From Biostraticola tofi (lineage in GTDB: Bacteria > Pseudomonadota > Gammaproteobacteria > Enterobacterales > Enterobacteriaceae): DNA of 64,000 nucleotides. This document shows, one piece after another, positions 18,011 to 27,891 of this stretch. The stretch covers positions 124,001-188,000 of the forward strand of contig NZ_SMCR01000005.1 of the NCBI RefSeq assembly GCF_004343195.1, written 5' to 3'. Positions within the stretch are counted from its first letter, which is position 1; every line of letters begins with the position of its first letter. The position numbers were made by a program, and so were the translations under genes. The notes below the pieces were generated by a model. It saw nothing but the letters and a program-made list of their open reading frames with translations. It did no database searches and had not been told where the DNA came from.

Positions 18011-18766
18011 ATGGATCGTGCAATTTATACCGCCATGGGGGCGGCCAGCGCCGCCCTCAACCAGCAGGCGGTCACTTCCAATAACCTGGCTAATGTGTCG
18101 ACCCCTGGATTTCGCGGTCAGTTGGCAATGTTCCGCGCCGTCCCGGTGGAAGGGCCATCGATGGATACCCGTACGCTGGTGACCGCGTCAACGCCGGGCA
18201 ACGATTTTACCGCCGGGCCGATTCAAATGACCGATCGGCCGCTGGATGTGGCGTTGGGGCAAGACAGTTGGCTGGCGGTGCAATTGCCCGATGGTCAGGA
18301 AGTCTACACCCGCAACGGCAGCATCCAGGTGGATCAAGCCGGGCAACTGCGTATTCAGGGGTTGGAGCTGGTCGGGGAAAGCGGCCCGATGACGGTGCCG
18401 ACCGATGCCCTGTTGACCATCGGATCTAACGGGACCGTTTCATCGTTGGGGGTAGGCGATAACCCTACCGCTATCGCACCGGTAGGGCGCATCAAAATGG
18501 TCAACGTGCCCCCCGGCGAGCTTGAACACCGGGACGATGGCTTCTTCCAGCTTACCGCCAACGCGCGGGCGGCCCGTGGGCCAGTGTTAGCCGCTGATCC
18601 GAGCATCAATCTGGTGCCGGGCGCGATCGAAGGCAGCAATGTCAGCCCGGTGAAGGCGCTGGCATCGATGATTACCAATGCCCGCAGCTTTGAAATGCAG
18701 ATGAAAGTCATCAGTGACGTGAATGAAAACGCCCGTTCGGCTAACCAGTTATTAAGTCTCAGCTAA
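18011..18766 (+). CDS. flgF: flagellar rod protein FlgF
   Basis: 251 residues. FlgF is a proximal rod protein between FlgC/FlgB and FlgG. It shares the N-terminal motif VTSNNLANVSTPGFRGQ, a central LGQDSWLAVQLPDGQEVYTRNG stretch common to FlgF and FlgG, and a C-terminal helix ending NENARSANQLLSLS. It starts 12 bp after flgE and sits 21 bp before flgG. Confidence 0.95.
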   Translation: MDRAIYTAMGAASAALNQQAVTSNNLANVSTPGFRGQLAMFRAVPVEGPSMDTRTLVTASTPGNDFTAGPIQMTDRPLDVALGQDSWLAVQLPDGQEVYTRNGSIQVDQAGQLRIQGLELVGESGPMTVPTDALLTIGSNGTVSSLGVGDNPTAIAPVGRIKMVNVPPGELEHRDDGFFQLTANARAARGPVLAADPSINLVPGAIEGSNVSPVKALASMITNARSFEMQMKVISDVNENARSANQLLSLS

Positions 18767-18787
18767 GGCTGACAAGGAGAATACATC

Positions 18788-19570
18788 ATGTTCCGTTCGT
18801 TATGGATTGCCAAAAGCGGGCTTGAGGCTCAGCAAACCAACATGGATGTGATTTCGAACAATCTGGCAAACGTCGCGACCAGTGGATTCAAGCGCCAGCG
18901 AGCCGTGTTTGAGGACTTGATGTATCAAACGTTGCGCCAGCCGGGCGCGCAGTCCTCCGAACAGACCACTATTCCGTCCGGCCTGCAGCTTGGCACCGGA
19001 ACCCGGTTGGTGTCGACGGAGAGGATCCACAGCCAGGGCGGTTTTGAAAAGACCGACAACACCACCGATGTGGCGATTGAAGGTCAGGGGTTTTTTCAGG
19101 TGCTGTTGCCTGACGGAACCACCGGCTATACCCGGGACGGTTCATTCCAGCCTGATGCCAATGGCCAACTGGTCACCTCCAATGGCTACCAGCTGCAGCC
19201 GGCGATTATCGTGCCGCAAGACGCCACCAGTATGACCATCGGCAAGGACGGCACGGTCTCGGTCAAAATAGCCGGTAACACGCTGCCGCAACAGGCCGGA
19301 CAGATTACCCTGGCAACCTTTATCAATGATTCAGGACTGGAAAGCCTCGGCGAGAACCTGTACCGGGAAACCCAGTCATCCGGCGCGCCCAATGATAATA
19401 CCCCCGGATTGAACGGGGCGGGTTCACTGAAGCAGGGCTATAAGGAAACCTCCAACGTCAATGTCGCTGAAGAACTGGTGAAAATGATACAAACGCAGCG
19501 CGCGTATGAACTCAACAGTAAAGCCGTTACCACGGTGGACCAGATGTTAGCGCGCTTGGCCCAGATCTGA
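18788..19570 (+). CDS. flgG: distal rod protein FlgG
   Basis: 260 residues, the standard length. FlgG builds the distal rod, the drive shaft crossing the peptidoglycan and outer membrane rings. Motifs: [17 protein letters not shown] near residue 20, the distal-rod segment [15 protein letters not shown], and the C-terminal helix [30 protein letters not shown] precedes ATG. A perfect 10-bp hairpin lies between it and flgH. Confidence 0.96.
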   Translation: MFRSLWIAKSGLEAQQTNMDVISNNLANVATSGFKRQRAVFEDLMYQTLRQPGAQSSEQTTIPSGLQLGTGTRLVSTERIHSQGGFEKTDNTTDVAIEGQGFFQVLLPDGTTGYTRDGSFQPDANGQLVTSNGYQLQPAIIVPQDATSMTIGKDGTVSVKIAGNTLPQQAGQITLATFINDSGLESLGENLYRETQSSGAPNDNTPGLNGAGSLKQGYKETSNVNVAEELVKMIQTQRAYELNSKAVTTVDQMLARLAQI

Positions 19571-19587
19571 TTATTCATCATTGTAAC

Positions 19588-19618
19588 GGCATGACTCGGC
19601 CCCGGGCTGAGTCATGCC
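19588..19618. repeat. perfect 10-bp inverted repeat between flgG and flgH
   Basis: Arms GGCATGACTC (19588-19597) and GAGTCATGCC (19609-19618) surround an 11-nt GC-rich loop. No T-run follows, so it is not a canonical terminator. It could be an mRNA stability or attenuation element that adjusts flgH-flgI-flgJ expression relative to the upstream rod and hook genes. Confidence 0.6.
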
Positions 19619-19640
19619 CTCACCGTTTCGAGTCACAGTA

Positions 19641-20399
19641 ATGGAAAATATGATAAAGCCTTATCCGGTGCTGCCTGCGCCGAGCCGCGTATCCTTTCTG
19701 CGCCCAGTTCATCCGGGCCTGAGTCTTGCCAGGGTGGGTATGCTGGCGTTATTGCTCAGCGGTTGCAGTGCGCCGCCGCCGCCGATGCTGGTGGAAGGCA
19801 CCACCACCGCCATGCCGGCGCCGCCGATGCCTGCCAGGGTCAATGGCTCGGTTTTTCAATCCGGCCAGGCGATGAATTATGGCTATCAGCCGATGTTTGA
19901 GGACCGCCGGCCGAGGAATGTCGGCGATACGCTGACCATTCTGCTGCAGGAAAACGTCAGCGCCAGCAAGAGTTCGTCGGCCAATGCCTCGCGCGATGGC
20001 GGCGTCGGCATGTCGGTGGATGCGGTACCCAGCATGCTGTCAGGCCTGTTGGGCGGCGACCGGGTCACTACCGATGTCAAGGGCAATAATTCCTTTGGCG
20101 GCAAAGGCGGGGCGGCGGCAAAAAATACCTTTAGCGGCACCATTACCGTGACGGTAAATGACGTACTGGCTAACGGTAACCTGCGGGTCATCGGCGAAAA
20201 ACAAATCGCCATCAATCAGGGCACTGAATTTATCCGTTTTACCGGCATCGTCAACCCTCGCACCATCAGCGGCAGCAACACCGTGGTCTCAACTCAGGTT
20301 TCGGATGCGCGGATTGAATATGTCGGCAATGGCTATATCAATGAAGCGCAGCAGATGGGTTGGCTACAGCGTTTCTTCCTTAAATTTTCACCGTTCTGA
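19641..20399 (+). CDS. flgH: outer-membrane L-ring lipoprotein FlgH
   Basis: 252 residues from ATG 19641. FlgH forms the L-ring around the rod in the outer membrane. The lipobox LLLSGC gives lipidated Cys42 (numbered from this start). Conserved: [39 protein letters not shown], and the end [16 protein letters not shown]. An upstream ATG at 19614 lies inside the flgG-flgH hairpin and is unlikely; ATG 19650 is another possible start. The n-region before the lipobox is long whichever is used, about 40 residues. Confidence 0.92.
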   Translation: MENMIKPYPVLPAPSRVSFLRPVHPGLSLARVGMLALLLSGCSAPPPPMLVEGTTTAMPAPPMPARVNGSVFQSGQAMNYGYQPMFEDRRPRNVGDTLTILLQENVSASKSSSANASRDGGVGMSVDAVPSMLSGLLGGDRVTTDVKGNNSFGGKGGAAAKNTFSGTITVTVNDVLANGNLRVIGEKQIAINQGTEFIRFTGIVNPRTISGSNTVVSTQVSDARIEYVGNGYINEAQQMGWLQRFFLKFSPF

Positions 20400-20408
20400 G
20401 TAACTAAA

Positions 20409-21530
20409 ATGAAACTTTCTGTTCTTGTCCGCCGCCTGTTAACGCTGTGTGCAGTGTACGGCCTGTTATTCTCGTCGGTGAGTCAGGCGGAACGCATTCG
20501 TGATCTTACCTCGGTGCAAGGGGTGCGTGATAACGCCCTGATAGGTTATGGGCTGGTGGTGGGTCTTGACGGCACCGGCGATCAAACTATGCAGACGCCC
20601 TTTACCCTCCAGAGTATGAGTAATATGTTATCTCAGCTCGGCATTACCGTGCCGCCGGGCACCAACATGCAAATCAAAAATGTGGCGGCGGTGATGGTGA
20701 CTGCGCAACTGCCGCCGTTTGCCCGCGTCGGTCAGAAAGTGGATGTGGTGGTGTCTTCCCTGGGCAATGCGAAAAGCCTGCGTGGCGGGACATTGCTGAT
20801 GACGCCGCTGAAGGGCGTGGATAACCAGGTCTATGCCCTGGCCCAGGGGAATATCCTGATTTCAGGTTCGGGGGCCCAGGCGGGCGGCAACCGGGTACAG
20901 GTCAACCATCTTAACGGCGGGCGAGTCAGCGGCGGTGGGGTTATCGAGCGTGAGGTGCCGATCGATTTTGCCAAGGGCACCTTTATCAATCTGCAGCTTA
21001 ACAATGACGATTTTTCCCTGGCCCAGCAAATCAGCGACACCATCAATGGCCGTTTGGGCCGCGGCACCGCGATGGCGCTGGATGGGCGGACGGTTCAGGT
21101 CGCAGTGCCGGGCAGCGGGCCGGGCAAGGTCAAATTTCTGGCCAATGTACAGAATATGTCGCTCAAGCTAGGCCCTGCCGATGCGCGGGTTATCATCAAC
21201 TCCCGCACCGGGTCGGTGGTGATGAACCAGTTTGTTGCACTGGGATCCTGTGCGGTGGCCCATGGCGATTTAACCGTCGAAGTGAATCACCGGCTGCAGG
21301 TCAGTCAGCCCGATACGCCGTTAGGCGGTGGTCAGACAGTGGTGGTACCGCAAACCGATATCTCGATGTCCAATGAAGGCGGCGCGCTGCAGCAGGTGCA
21401 TGCCGGTACCGATCTTAACAGCGTGGTTCGCGCCTTGAACAGCATCGGTGCCACGCCTAATGACCTGATGGCGATCCTGCAATCGATGCAAAGTGCCGGT
21501 TGTCTGAATGCAAAATTGGAAATCAACTGA
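20409..21530 (+). CDS. flgI: periplasmic P-ring protein FlgI
   Basis: 373 residues. FlgI forms the P-ring in the peptidoglycan layer with help from FlgA. A signal peptide ends at about residue 27 ([12 protein letters not shown]). The family core is clear: [41 protein letters not shown], and [20 protein letters not shown] near the end. It starts 9 bp after flgH, and its stop overlaps the flgJ start by one base (TGATG). Confidence 0.96.
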   Translation: MKLSVLVRRLLTLCAVYGLLFSSVSQAERIRDLTSVQGVRDNALIGYGLVVGLDGTGDQTMQTPFTLQSMSNMLSQLGITVPPGTNMQIKNVAAVMVTAQLPPFARVGQKVDVVVSSLGNAKSLRGGTLLMTPLKGVDNQVYALAQGNILISGSGAQAGGNRVQVNHLNGGRVSGGGVIEREVPIDFAKGTFINLQLNNDDFSLAQQISDTINGRLGRGTAMALDGRTVQVAVPGSGPGKVKFLANVQNMSLKLGPADARVIINSRTGSVVMNQFVALGSCAVAHGDLTVEVNHRLQVSQPDTPLGGGQTVVVPQTDISMSNEGGALQQVHAGTDLNSVVRALNSIGATPNDLMAILQSMQSAGCLNAKLEIN

Positions 21531-22459
21531 TGAACAATAGCCGGATGGGATTATCTGCTGCGTTTGACATGCCTTCGATGGCGGCGCTGAAGCGGTCCCC
21601 TCAGGGGGGGCTGCTGGCCGCCGCCAGACAAATAGAGGGGCTGTTTCTTAATGAAGTGCTGAAAAACATTTCCCAGGGCGGCATTTTCGACAGTGAGCAA
21701 AGTAAGCTCTATACCTCGATGTATCATCAGCAACTGTCGGAAAACCTGACCGCCAAGGGCATGTTCGGCCTGGCCGATATGATGGTCAAACAATTGGGCG
21801 GCGAGCCGGAGGCCGGCCGGGCCAAAGACCCGACGCCGCTGCTGCCGATGGGGGCGGCGGCTAATCCGCTGCCGCAATCGCTCAGTCTGCTGATGCAGCG
21901 CGCTTTCCCTGACCAGGACACTCAGCGCCAGCCCTCCCGCTCTACCGGACCGGTTATGCATAACGCCGGCTTTATTTCCCGCCTGGCCGGGCCGGCGCAG
22001 CGGGCGGCCCGCGAAAGCGGGCTGCCTTACCACCTTATTATGGCTCAGGCGGCGCTGGAGTCCGGCTGGGGCACGCGGGAGATCCAGACCAGTGATGGCA
22101 AGCCCAGCCATAATCTGTTTGGTATCAAAGCCGGCGAGAGCTGGAAGGGCGAATCGACCACTATCACCACCACTGAGTATTTTGAAGGTATCGCCCGGAA
22201 AGTGACCGCCACCTTTCGGGTGTATGCCTCCTATGCCGATGCGTTGCGTGATTATACCGGCCTGCTGGTCAATAACCCCCGCTACCGGCAAGTGGCGGCG
22301 GTCAAAACCCCCGAACAGGGTGCCCATGCGCTGCAGGCCGCCGGCTATGCCACCGATCCGCATTATGCGCAGAAACTGGTCAATATCATTGGTCAGATGA
22401 AGTCGCTGGGCCAGCGCGTGGCCAGCGCCTATCAGACTGATTTAGGATCACTTTTCTAG
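21530..22459 (+). CDS. flgJ: rod cap and muramidase FlgJ
   Basis: 309 residues from ATG 21530, chosen for the TGATG overlap with flgI. The N-terminal half is the rod cap (ARQIEGLFLNEVLKNI, MYHQQLSENLTAKGMFGLADMMVKQL). The C-terminal half is a glucosaminidase/muramidase-type domain (about 150-305; LIMAQAALESGWGTREI with the catalytic Glu, NLFGIKAG, YASYADALRDYTGLL) that opens the peptidoglycan for the rod. This two-domain form is typical of Gammaproteobacteria. Confidence 0.95.
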   Translation: MNNSRMGLSAAFDMPSMAALKRSPQGGLLAAARQIEGLFLNEVLKNISQGGIFDSEQSKLYTSMYHQQLSENLTAKGMFGLADMMVKQLGGEPEAGRAKDPTPLLPMGAAANPLPQSLSLLMQRAFPDQDTQRQPSRSTGPVMHNAGFISRLAGPAQRAARESGLPYHLIMAQAALESGWGTREIQTSDGKPSHNLFGIKAGESWKGESTTITTTEYFEGIARKVTATFRVYASYADALRDYTGLLVNNPRYRQVAAVKTPEQGAHALQAAGYATDPHYAQKLVNIIGQMKSLGQRVASAYQTDLGSLF

Positions 22460-22469
22460 CCTGTTTGCC

Positions 22470-22496
22470 TGCAGTTTTCGTCGTCGGGGCCGATAA
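22470..22496 (+). promoter_or_regulatory. sigma-28 promoter of flgKL
   Basis: TGCAGTTT (22470-22477), an exact 11-nt spacer and a perfect GCCGATAA -10 element (22489-22496). It lies about 80 bp ahead of flgK, giving filament-stage expression of the junction proteins separately from the flgB operon. Confidence 0.75.
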
Positions 22497-22574
22497 CCTC
22501 TATAGGTTTTATCATGCCTGTATCCGGGAAACCCCCGCTGTATCGGCCGCGACAATCAACAACAGCAGGTAACA

Positions 22575-24209
22575 ATGAATAATTTAATGAATATTGCCCG
22601 TGGCGGGCTAAGTGCTGCACAGCTGGGCATCGGCGTCACCGGTAACAACATGGCTAACGCGTTCACCGAAGGCTATAACCGTCGTACTATCGTCTTTGGC
22701 GAAGCCGGCGGTCGCGCCAACAGTTATGGTTTTCTCGGCTACGGCGTGCAGGTAAATGATATTAACCGCGCCTATGACAGCTTTATCACCAACCAACTGC
22801 ATGCTGAGGCCAAAGGCTATGCGGCGCTCCACGGACGGGCAGAGCAGTTAGGTCAGATTGACAAGCTGTTTGGCGATACCGATAACAACCTGGGCACCAC
22901 ACTCGATGATCTGTTCAAAGGCTTTGAGGGCATCAGTAAGGATTCCAGCGACCTGGCCGCCCGCCAGAATGTGCTCAGTACGCTTAAATCGCTGAGCAGC
23001 CAATTCCGCACTAGCAGCAACACCCTTAATAATCTGGAAAAAAACACCGACGACAAGATTAAGCGGTCGGTTGATGAAGTCAACACCATCGCCAGGCAGC
23101 TGGCCGATCTGAATAAAGAAATAAGCAAAATCACCGCGCGTGAAGGCAAGCCGCCAGCTGACCTGCTTGACCGTCGAGATGTGCTGCTGAGTGAAATCAA
23201 CCAGCATATCGGCGTTAAAGTCAGGCCTAATACTGACGGCAGCGTGGATGTGACCTTCGGTAACGGCATGACCCTGGTGTCAGGCGACAAAGCCAATAGC
23301 CTGAAACTCACTGCCTCGGCGGCAAACCCCGCCCAGTCAACCGTCTCTTATATTGATGCCGCCGGTAATGAAGTGGCATTGGACGAGAGCAAATTAACCA
23401 AAGGCGTATTGGGCGGACTATTCAAATTCCGTAATGAAGATCTGGCCGAGTCGCGTAATCAGCTCAATCAGCTCGCGCTGAAAATGGCTGACCGATTCAA
23501 TGAAGCCAACCGGGCCGGTTTTGATCTGGACGGCAATCCTGGTGAGAACCTGTTCGATTTCGACATCGCCAAGGCGGTCAATAATCGCAACAATACCGGC
23601 TCAGCCGCCCTGGCGCTGAGCTATGACAGCATGAAGGATATCAAGGCGCAGGACTACACCATGACCTTCAGCGGCGGCAACTGGCAGGTTACCCGCACCG
23701 CCGATGGCGTCAGCGTGCCGGCGACGGTCAATCCGGATGGTTCGCTGTCATTCGACGGCATAACGGTCGGGGTTACCGGCACCGCCGCTGAGGGTGACAG
23801 CTTTCAACTTAATCCGACCCGCGGCATCGCCGACACCTTATCGGTCAGTATCGATAAAGCCGAGCAGATCGCTGCCGCTGACAAGCCAGGCGAAGTCGGC
23901 AATAACGAAAATATCAAGAAGATGATCGGCATCAAAGATGAAAAGCTGATCGGCAATGCCACGTTAAATGACGCTTATGCCTCCCTGGTCAGCAGTGTCG
24001 GCGCCGCCAATAAAAATCTCGACGGTGAGCTTAAAACCAGCGGGGCTATCGTTAAAGATCTTGTGAACCAGCAACAAAGCGTCAGCGGCGTTGATGTGAA
24101 CGAAGAATTCGTCAACCTGCAGATGTATCAGCAATTCTATCAGGCCAACGCTCAGGTGCTGCAAACCGCCAACACCTTGTTTGATACGCTGCTAAGGACC
24201 GTGGGATAA
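22575..24209 (+). CDS. flgK: hook-filament junction protein FlgK (HAP1)
   Basis: 544 residues, normal size. FlgK is the first junction protein added after the hook, replacing FlgD. N-terminal motif VTGNNMANAFTEGYNRR; C-terminal axial helices (VNEEFVNLQMYQQFYQANAQVLQTANTLFDTL). The middle is variable and Asp/Asn/Gly-rich. Exported with FlgN. It is followed 52 bp later by flgL. Confidence 0.96.
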   Translation: MNNLMNIARGGLSAAQLGIGVTGNNMANAFTEGYNRRTIVFGEAGGRANSYGFLGYGVQVNDINRAYDSFITNQLHAEAKGYAALHGRAEQLGQIDKLFGDTDNNLGTTLDDLFKGFEGISKDSSDLAARQNVLSTLKSLSSQFRTSSNTLNNLEKNTDDKIKRSVDEVNTIARQLADLNKEISKITAREGKPPADLLDRRDVLLSEINQHIGVKVRPNTDGSVDVTFGNGMTLVSGDKANSLKLTASAANPAQSTVSYIDAAGNEVALDESKLTKGVLGGLFKFRNEDLAESRNQLNQLALKMADRFNEANRAGFDLDGNPGENLFDFDIAKAVNNRNNTGSAALALSYDSMKDIKAQDYTMTFSGGNWQVTRTADGVSVPATVNPDGSLSFDGITVGVTGTAAEGDSFQLNPTRGIADTLSVSIDKAEQIAAADKPGEVGNNENIKKMIGIKDEKLIGNATLNDAYASLVSSVGAANKNLDGELKTSGAIVKDLVNQQQSVSGVDVNEEFVNLQMYQQFYQANAQVLQTANTLFDTLLRTVG

Positions 24210-24261
24210 GGCCATTAGGCTCGGTTCCATACCCATAAATCAACGCTAAGAGAGAGAATCC

Positions 24262-25188
24262 ATGCGCGTAAGTACTAGCATGATGTACCAGCAGCACTCA
24301 TCCAATATTACCCAGTCTAACAGCAATTATAATGACCGGGCGACCAGGTTAGCCTCACAAAGAAGTCATCTGCTGCCGTCGGATGATCCGTTTGCCGCCT
24401 CTCAGGCGGTCAAAACGCAGCACGAACTGGCGCGCAATGAGCAATACGCCTCGGCCCGTGACAATGCGATAGGCGCGCTCGGCCTTGAAGATAATGCCCT
24501 GAGCGATATTTTTGATGCCATTCAGACGGCAAAAACCAAAATAGTCCAGGCTGGTGATGGCGCGTTATCCAACGAAGACCGTGCATCTCTGGCGCTGGAA
24601 CTTGAAAGCCTGCGTGAACGCTTATACTCGCTGGGCAATACCCGCGACAGCGCCGGCAACTATATCTTCGCCGGCACCAAAACCGATGCCCCGCCGTTTG
24701 TCAAGAATAACGGGGTAATCACCTATCAGGGCAGTGACGCGGCCATCAGTCAGAAGGTCGGTGAAAGCCGGGATATGGCGGTTGGCCATATCGGCAGTGA
24801 GGTGTTCAGTAGCGGCGGCCATGATATTTTTGCTTCGCTGGACAACGCGATCACCGCCCTTAGAACGCCGGTCAATACCGATGATGAACGGGAAGCCTTG
24901 AGGCAGGTGCTTGATGGCGCCAATATCACCATGAAGGCGATGATCAATCAGGGCGGCCGGATCCAGTCAGAGGTCGGCACCAACCTGCGCGAGCTGGATA
25001 TGCTGGAAAGCAGCGGCGCCAAGCAGCAGATCGACCTGACCGATAAATTCCAAAAGTATGTCGGCAGCGACAGTGACTCGCTGGTGACGATGATTGGCCA
25101 GAGTAAAATGGCCGAAGTCGCGGTGCAGATTTCGATGAGCACCTTTCAGACCATGCAGAGCCTGTCGCTGTTCAATCTGATCCGCTGA
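24262..25188 (+). CDS. flgL: hook-filament junction protein FlgL (HAP3)
   Basis: 308 residues. FlgL is the second junction protein, linking FlgK to flagellin. It is flagellin-like at both ends: N-terminal MRVSTSMMYQQHSSNI and DDPFAASQAVK, C-terminal QISMSTFQTMQSLSLFNLI. AGAGAGA precedes ATG. A strong terminator follows the stop. Confidence 0.95.
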   Translation: MRVSTSMMYQQHSSNITQSNSNYNDRATRLASQRSHLLPSDDPFAASQAVKTQHELARNEQYASARDNAIGALGLEDNALSDIFDAIQTAKTKIVQAGDGALSNEDRASLALELESLRERLYSLGNTRDSAGNYIFAGTKTDAPPFVKNNGVITYQGSDAAISQKVGESRDMAVGHIGSEVFSSGGHDIFASLDNAITALRTPVNTDDEREALRQVLDGANITMKAMINQGGRIQSEVGTNLRELDMLESSGAKQQIDLTDKFQKYVGSDSDSLVTMIGQSKMAEVAVQISMSTFQTMQSLSLFNLIR

Positions 25189-25209
25189 TTACCCCACTCC
25201 TCGCGTTTC

Positions 25210-25239
25210 AACCGGCAACTGAGGTTGCCGGTTTTTTTT
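25210..25239 (+). terminator. Rho-independent terminator after flgKL
   Basis: Stem AACCGGCAAC (25210-25219) with GTTGCCGGTT (25224-25233), a TGAG tetraloop and a T tract. It ends the flgKL transcript just 4 bp before the stop codon of the convergent fliR gene. Confidence 0.92.
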
Positions 25240-25242
25240 GGC

Positions 25243-26022
25243 TTATCTCAGCTGGGCAAAAATGCCGGTCAAACGATGAAAGACATCGGTCATCAGATGT
25301 TCAGTGAACGGTGCCAGCAAGTGCATCAAAAAAGTCAGCGCCAGCATACCGATGGTCAGGGTCAGCGGAAAACCAATGACAAATATGGAGAATTGCGGCG
25401 TCAGCCGGTTAAGAATGCCCAAACTGATATTCAGCGCCAGCAGCAGGGTAATCAGCGGCAGGCCCAGCATCAGCCCATTCGAAAACACCAGACCCGCGGT
25501 CTGCAGTATCGCCATAAACCCATTGCCGTTCAACGGTTGAGTACTTATCGGCAACGCCTGAAAGCTGTCGGCCAGAATGGAAATAAGCCAAAGATGGCCA
25601 TTGAACGATAAAAACAGCAGCATGCACATCAGGTTAAGAATACGGGCGATCATTGGCGTATTCGGCCCGCCGAACGGGTCGAAAAAGGTGGCGAACGACA
25701 GGCCCATTTGCAGGCCGATCACTTCGCCGGCAAGCCTCACCGCCACAAACACCAACTGGGCGCTGATGCCGATGGCCGAACCGATCAATACCTGCTGCAA
25801 TATCAGCCAGATACCGCCGGCCGAACCCGGTGAAACCGCCACCTCCGGTAAGGTAGGGCCAAGCAGAAATGCGATCAATAGCGCCAGTCCCACTTTGACC
25901 TTACGGCTTATCACCTTTTCACTGAGAATGGGCGCGGTGCCGATCACCGCCAGGATACGTACCGCTGGCCAGAAATGATGGCTGACCAGCGCCTGCAGCT
26001 GGGTGGTATCAAAACTTATCAT
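25243..26022 (-). CDS. fliR: export gate protein FliR
   Basis: 259 residues with about six membrane helices, the last gene of the long fli operon. FliR joins FliP and FliQ in the helical export-gate pore at the centre of the MS-ring. Family features: FWPAVRILAVIGTAPILSEK near the start, GLQMGLSFATFFDPFGGPNTPMI (a conserved loop) and LLPLITLLLALNI-like segment LGLPLITLLLALNISLG. It begins 2 bp after fliQ. Confidence 0.95.
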   Translation of the reverse strand: MISFDTTQLQALVSHHFWPAVRILAVIGTAPILSEKVISRKVKVGLALLIAFLLGPTLPEVAVSPGSAGGIWLILQQVLIGSAIGISAQLVFVAVRLAGEVIGLQMGLSFATFFDPFGGPNTPMIARILNLMCMLLFLSFNGHLWLISILADSFQALPISTQPLNGNGFMAILQTAGLVFSNGLMLGLPLITLLLALNISLGILNRLTPQFSIFVIGFPLTLTIGMLALTFLMHLLAPFTEHLMTDVFHRLTGIFAQLR

Positions 26023-26024
26023 AA

Positions 26025-26294
26025 TCAGCCAATGAGGGTGGGCAGGCTACTGAACAATGTTCGCATGTAATCGAGCAACAGGCTAAGCATCCAGGGCCCT
26101 GCCAGGACCAGGGTGGTGACCACAGCGAGAATTTTGGGAATGAAAGACAATGTCATTTCATTAATTTGGGTGGCAGCCTGTAATAAACTGACGATAAGGC
26201 CAGTAAATAGCGCGGCCAACAGTAATGGGGCCGCCAGGGCCAACCCCACCTTCATCGCCTGAAAGCCCAACGTCATGACCGTTTCCGGTGTCAT
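26025..26294 (-). CDS. fliQ: export gate protein FliQ
   Basis: 89 residues with two membrane helices (about 15-40 and 52-75), the expected size. Conserved: LALAAPLLLAALFTGLIVSLLQAATQINE and TLSFIPKILAV, between the helices. Four copies surround the FliP5FliR1 core. It lies 17 bp after fliP. Confidence 0.96.
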   Translation of the reverse strand: MTPETVMTLGFQAMKVGLALAAPLLLAALFTGLIVSLLQAATQINEMTLSFIPKILAVVTTLVLAGPWMLSLLLDYMRTLFSSLPTLIG

Positions 26295-26311
26295 CGCATT
26301 ATTCCCGGCAG

Positions 26312-27091
26312 TTAAGTAAAGAAGCTTTGGGCCAGCGAGCCCAGCAGCAGTTGCCAGCCATCGACCAATACAAACAGCATCAGCTTGAACGGCAGCGAAA
26401 TGCCGGTAGGCGGCACCATCATCATCCCCAGCGCCATCAATACGCTGGCAATCACTAAATCTATAATCAGAAAGGGAATAAAAATGGTGAAGCCAATCTG
26501 GAAGGCGGTTTTTAATTCACTGGTGACAAAAGCCGGCAATAAAATGCGCATCGGCACCGCTTCCGGACCTTCAATATCACCGGCTTTAGCCATCCGGGCA
26601 TACAACGCTAAATCGGTTTCCCGCGTCTGGGCCAGCATAAAGGTGCGCATCGGTTGAGCGGCGCGCTCAATGGCGGTCTCCATGCTGATTTTCTCTTCCG
26701 AGAACGGCAGGTAGGCCTCTTGATAAATTTTATCCAGCACCGGCGACATCACGAAAAAAGTCAGAAACAGCGCCAGGCCGAGCAGCACCTGGTTGGGCGG
26801 TGCCGATGGCGTACCCAGCGCATTACGCAGCATGCCCAGCACGATGATGATGCGGGTAAAGCCGGTCATCATCAGCAATACCGCCGGCAAAAAGGTCAGC
26901 GAGGTCAGCAGGATCAGCGTCTGCACCGGCAGCGACCAGCTTTCGCCGCCATCCGGTAATGGATGGCTCTGCAACATGCCAGCGCCGGCGGCATAGCTCT
27001 GGGAAGCCGGCAGAATCAGCCCGGCCAGCAACAGCATCAGCCGGACGGTAATAGGCCAGTGGCGTGGTGACATACAGGATAAGGCAGTCAT
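26312..27091 (-). CDS. fliP: export gate protein FliP
   Basis: 259 residues with a cleavable signal peptide (about residues 14-34, ending SYAAG), unusual for an inner-membrane protein but normal for FliP. Membrane segments follow. Signature stretches: [40 protein letters not shown], and [20 protein letters not shown]. It forms a pentamer in the gate. ATG 27091 is taken; a start at the next in-frame Met (residue 7) would also leave a good signal peptide. Confidence 0.95.
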   Translation of the reverse strand: MTALSCMSPRHWPITVRLMLLLAGLILPASQSYAAGAGMLQSHPLPDGGESWSLPVQTLILLTSLTFLPAVLLMMTGFTRIIIVLGMLRNALGTPSAPPNQVLLGLALFLTFFVMSPVLDKIYQEAYLPFSEEKISMETAIERAAQPMRTFMLAQTRETDLALYARMAKAGDIEGPEAVPMRILLPAFVTSELKTAFQIGFTIFIPFLIIDLVIASVLMALGMMMVPPTGISLPFKLMLFVLVDGWQLLLGSLAQSFFT

Positions 27092-27096
27092 GAGAG

Positions 27097-27486
27097 TTAT
27101 TCCGGTGGCCGTTTTTTGCTACAGGCCCTGGCCAACAGCGAGGTAAAGGGCGTCGCGCTGGGCTTATCCTGATGATTGGCCGCAAGCAGAGGGGCATCCA
27201 GGGTATGCAGATGGCTGATATGGCTGGCGGTAACGCCAAGCACCAGCCACTCGCCGCCGGCCTCAATCACCACCACCCGTTCACGGGAACCCACCGAACA
27301 GCTGGCTTTGACCGACAGCATTGACGCACCGCGGCCCGTCCGCCCCGGCAGGCCAAAGCGTTTAGCCAGCCAGGCCAGCGCCAGAACCAGCACCATCACC
27401 AGGCTCAGGGCGCTGCCGACGTTTATCAGCAATGACCCCGGGCTGGTTTCAGGTAGTTGGGTTATCGCGGTCGTATCGGCTTTCAT
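27097..27486 (-). CDS. fliO: export gate assembly protein FliO
   Basis: 129 residues. One membrane helix (about 20-42, [23 protein letters not shown]) is followed by a cytosolic domain with [11 protein letters not shown]-type sequence ([27 protein letters not shown]). FliO helps FliP assemble and is the least conserved gate component. It starts directly after the fliN stop (TAAATG) and ends 5 bp before fliP. Confidence 0.92.
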   Translation of the reverse strand: MKADTTAITQLPETSPGSLLINVGSALSLVMVLVLALAWLAKRFGLPGRTGRGASMLSVKASCSVGSRERVVVIEAGGEWLVLGVTASHISHLHTLDAPLLAANHQDKPSATPFTSLLARACSKKRPPE

Positions 27487-27891
27487 TTAGCGGCTCAGCC
27501 GTCGCATACGTTCAGAGGGGGTAATAATATCGGTTATCCGCACACCGAATTTATCCGACACCACCACCACTTCGCCCTGGGCAATCAAATAGCCGTTGAT
27601 CAGAATATCCAGCGGTTCTCCCGCCAGGCCATCCAGTGCCACCACCGATCCCTGGCTTAACTGCAGCAGTTCTTTAATGGTCATACGGGTACGACCCAGT
27701 TCTACCGTCATTTTGACCGGTATATCGAGGATCAGGTCAAGATCTTCAGGTGAGTTGGCGGTTTGCGGTGCGTTGCTCATGGCCTGGAACACCGCATCAC
27801 CCTGGACCGGCACGGCCAAATCCTCCATTGGCGCCCCCTGGCTGACGGTACTGTCTTTATCGGCACCGGATGACTGATTGGTGTCACTCAT
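27487..27891 (-). CDS. fliN: motor switch protein FliN
   Basis: 134 residues. FliN forms the lower C-ring with FliM and binds FliH-FliI and phospho-CheY. The C-terminal SpoA domain is clear: LDLILDIPVKMTVELGRTRMTIKELLQLSQGSVVALDGLAGEPLDILING, then VAQGEVVVV-type IAQGEVVVVSDKFGVRITDII. The N-terminus is an acidic disordered region. Its start overlaps the end of fliM by 8 bp. Confidence 0.96.
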   Translation of the reverse strand: MSDTNQSSGADKDSTVSQGAPMEDLAVPVQGDAVFQAMSNAPQTANSPEDLDLILDIPVKMTVELGRTRMTIKELLQLSQGSVVALDGLAGEPLDILINGYLIAQGEVVVVSDKFGVRITDIITPSERMRRLSR

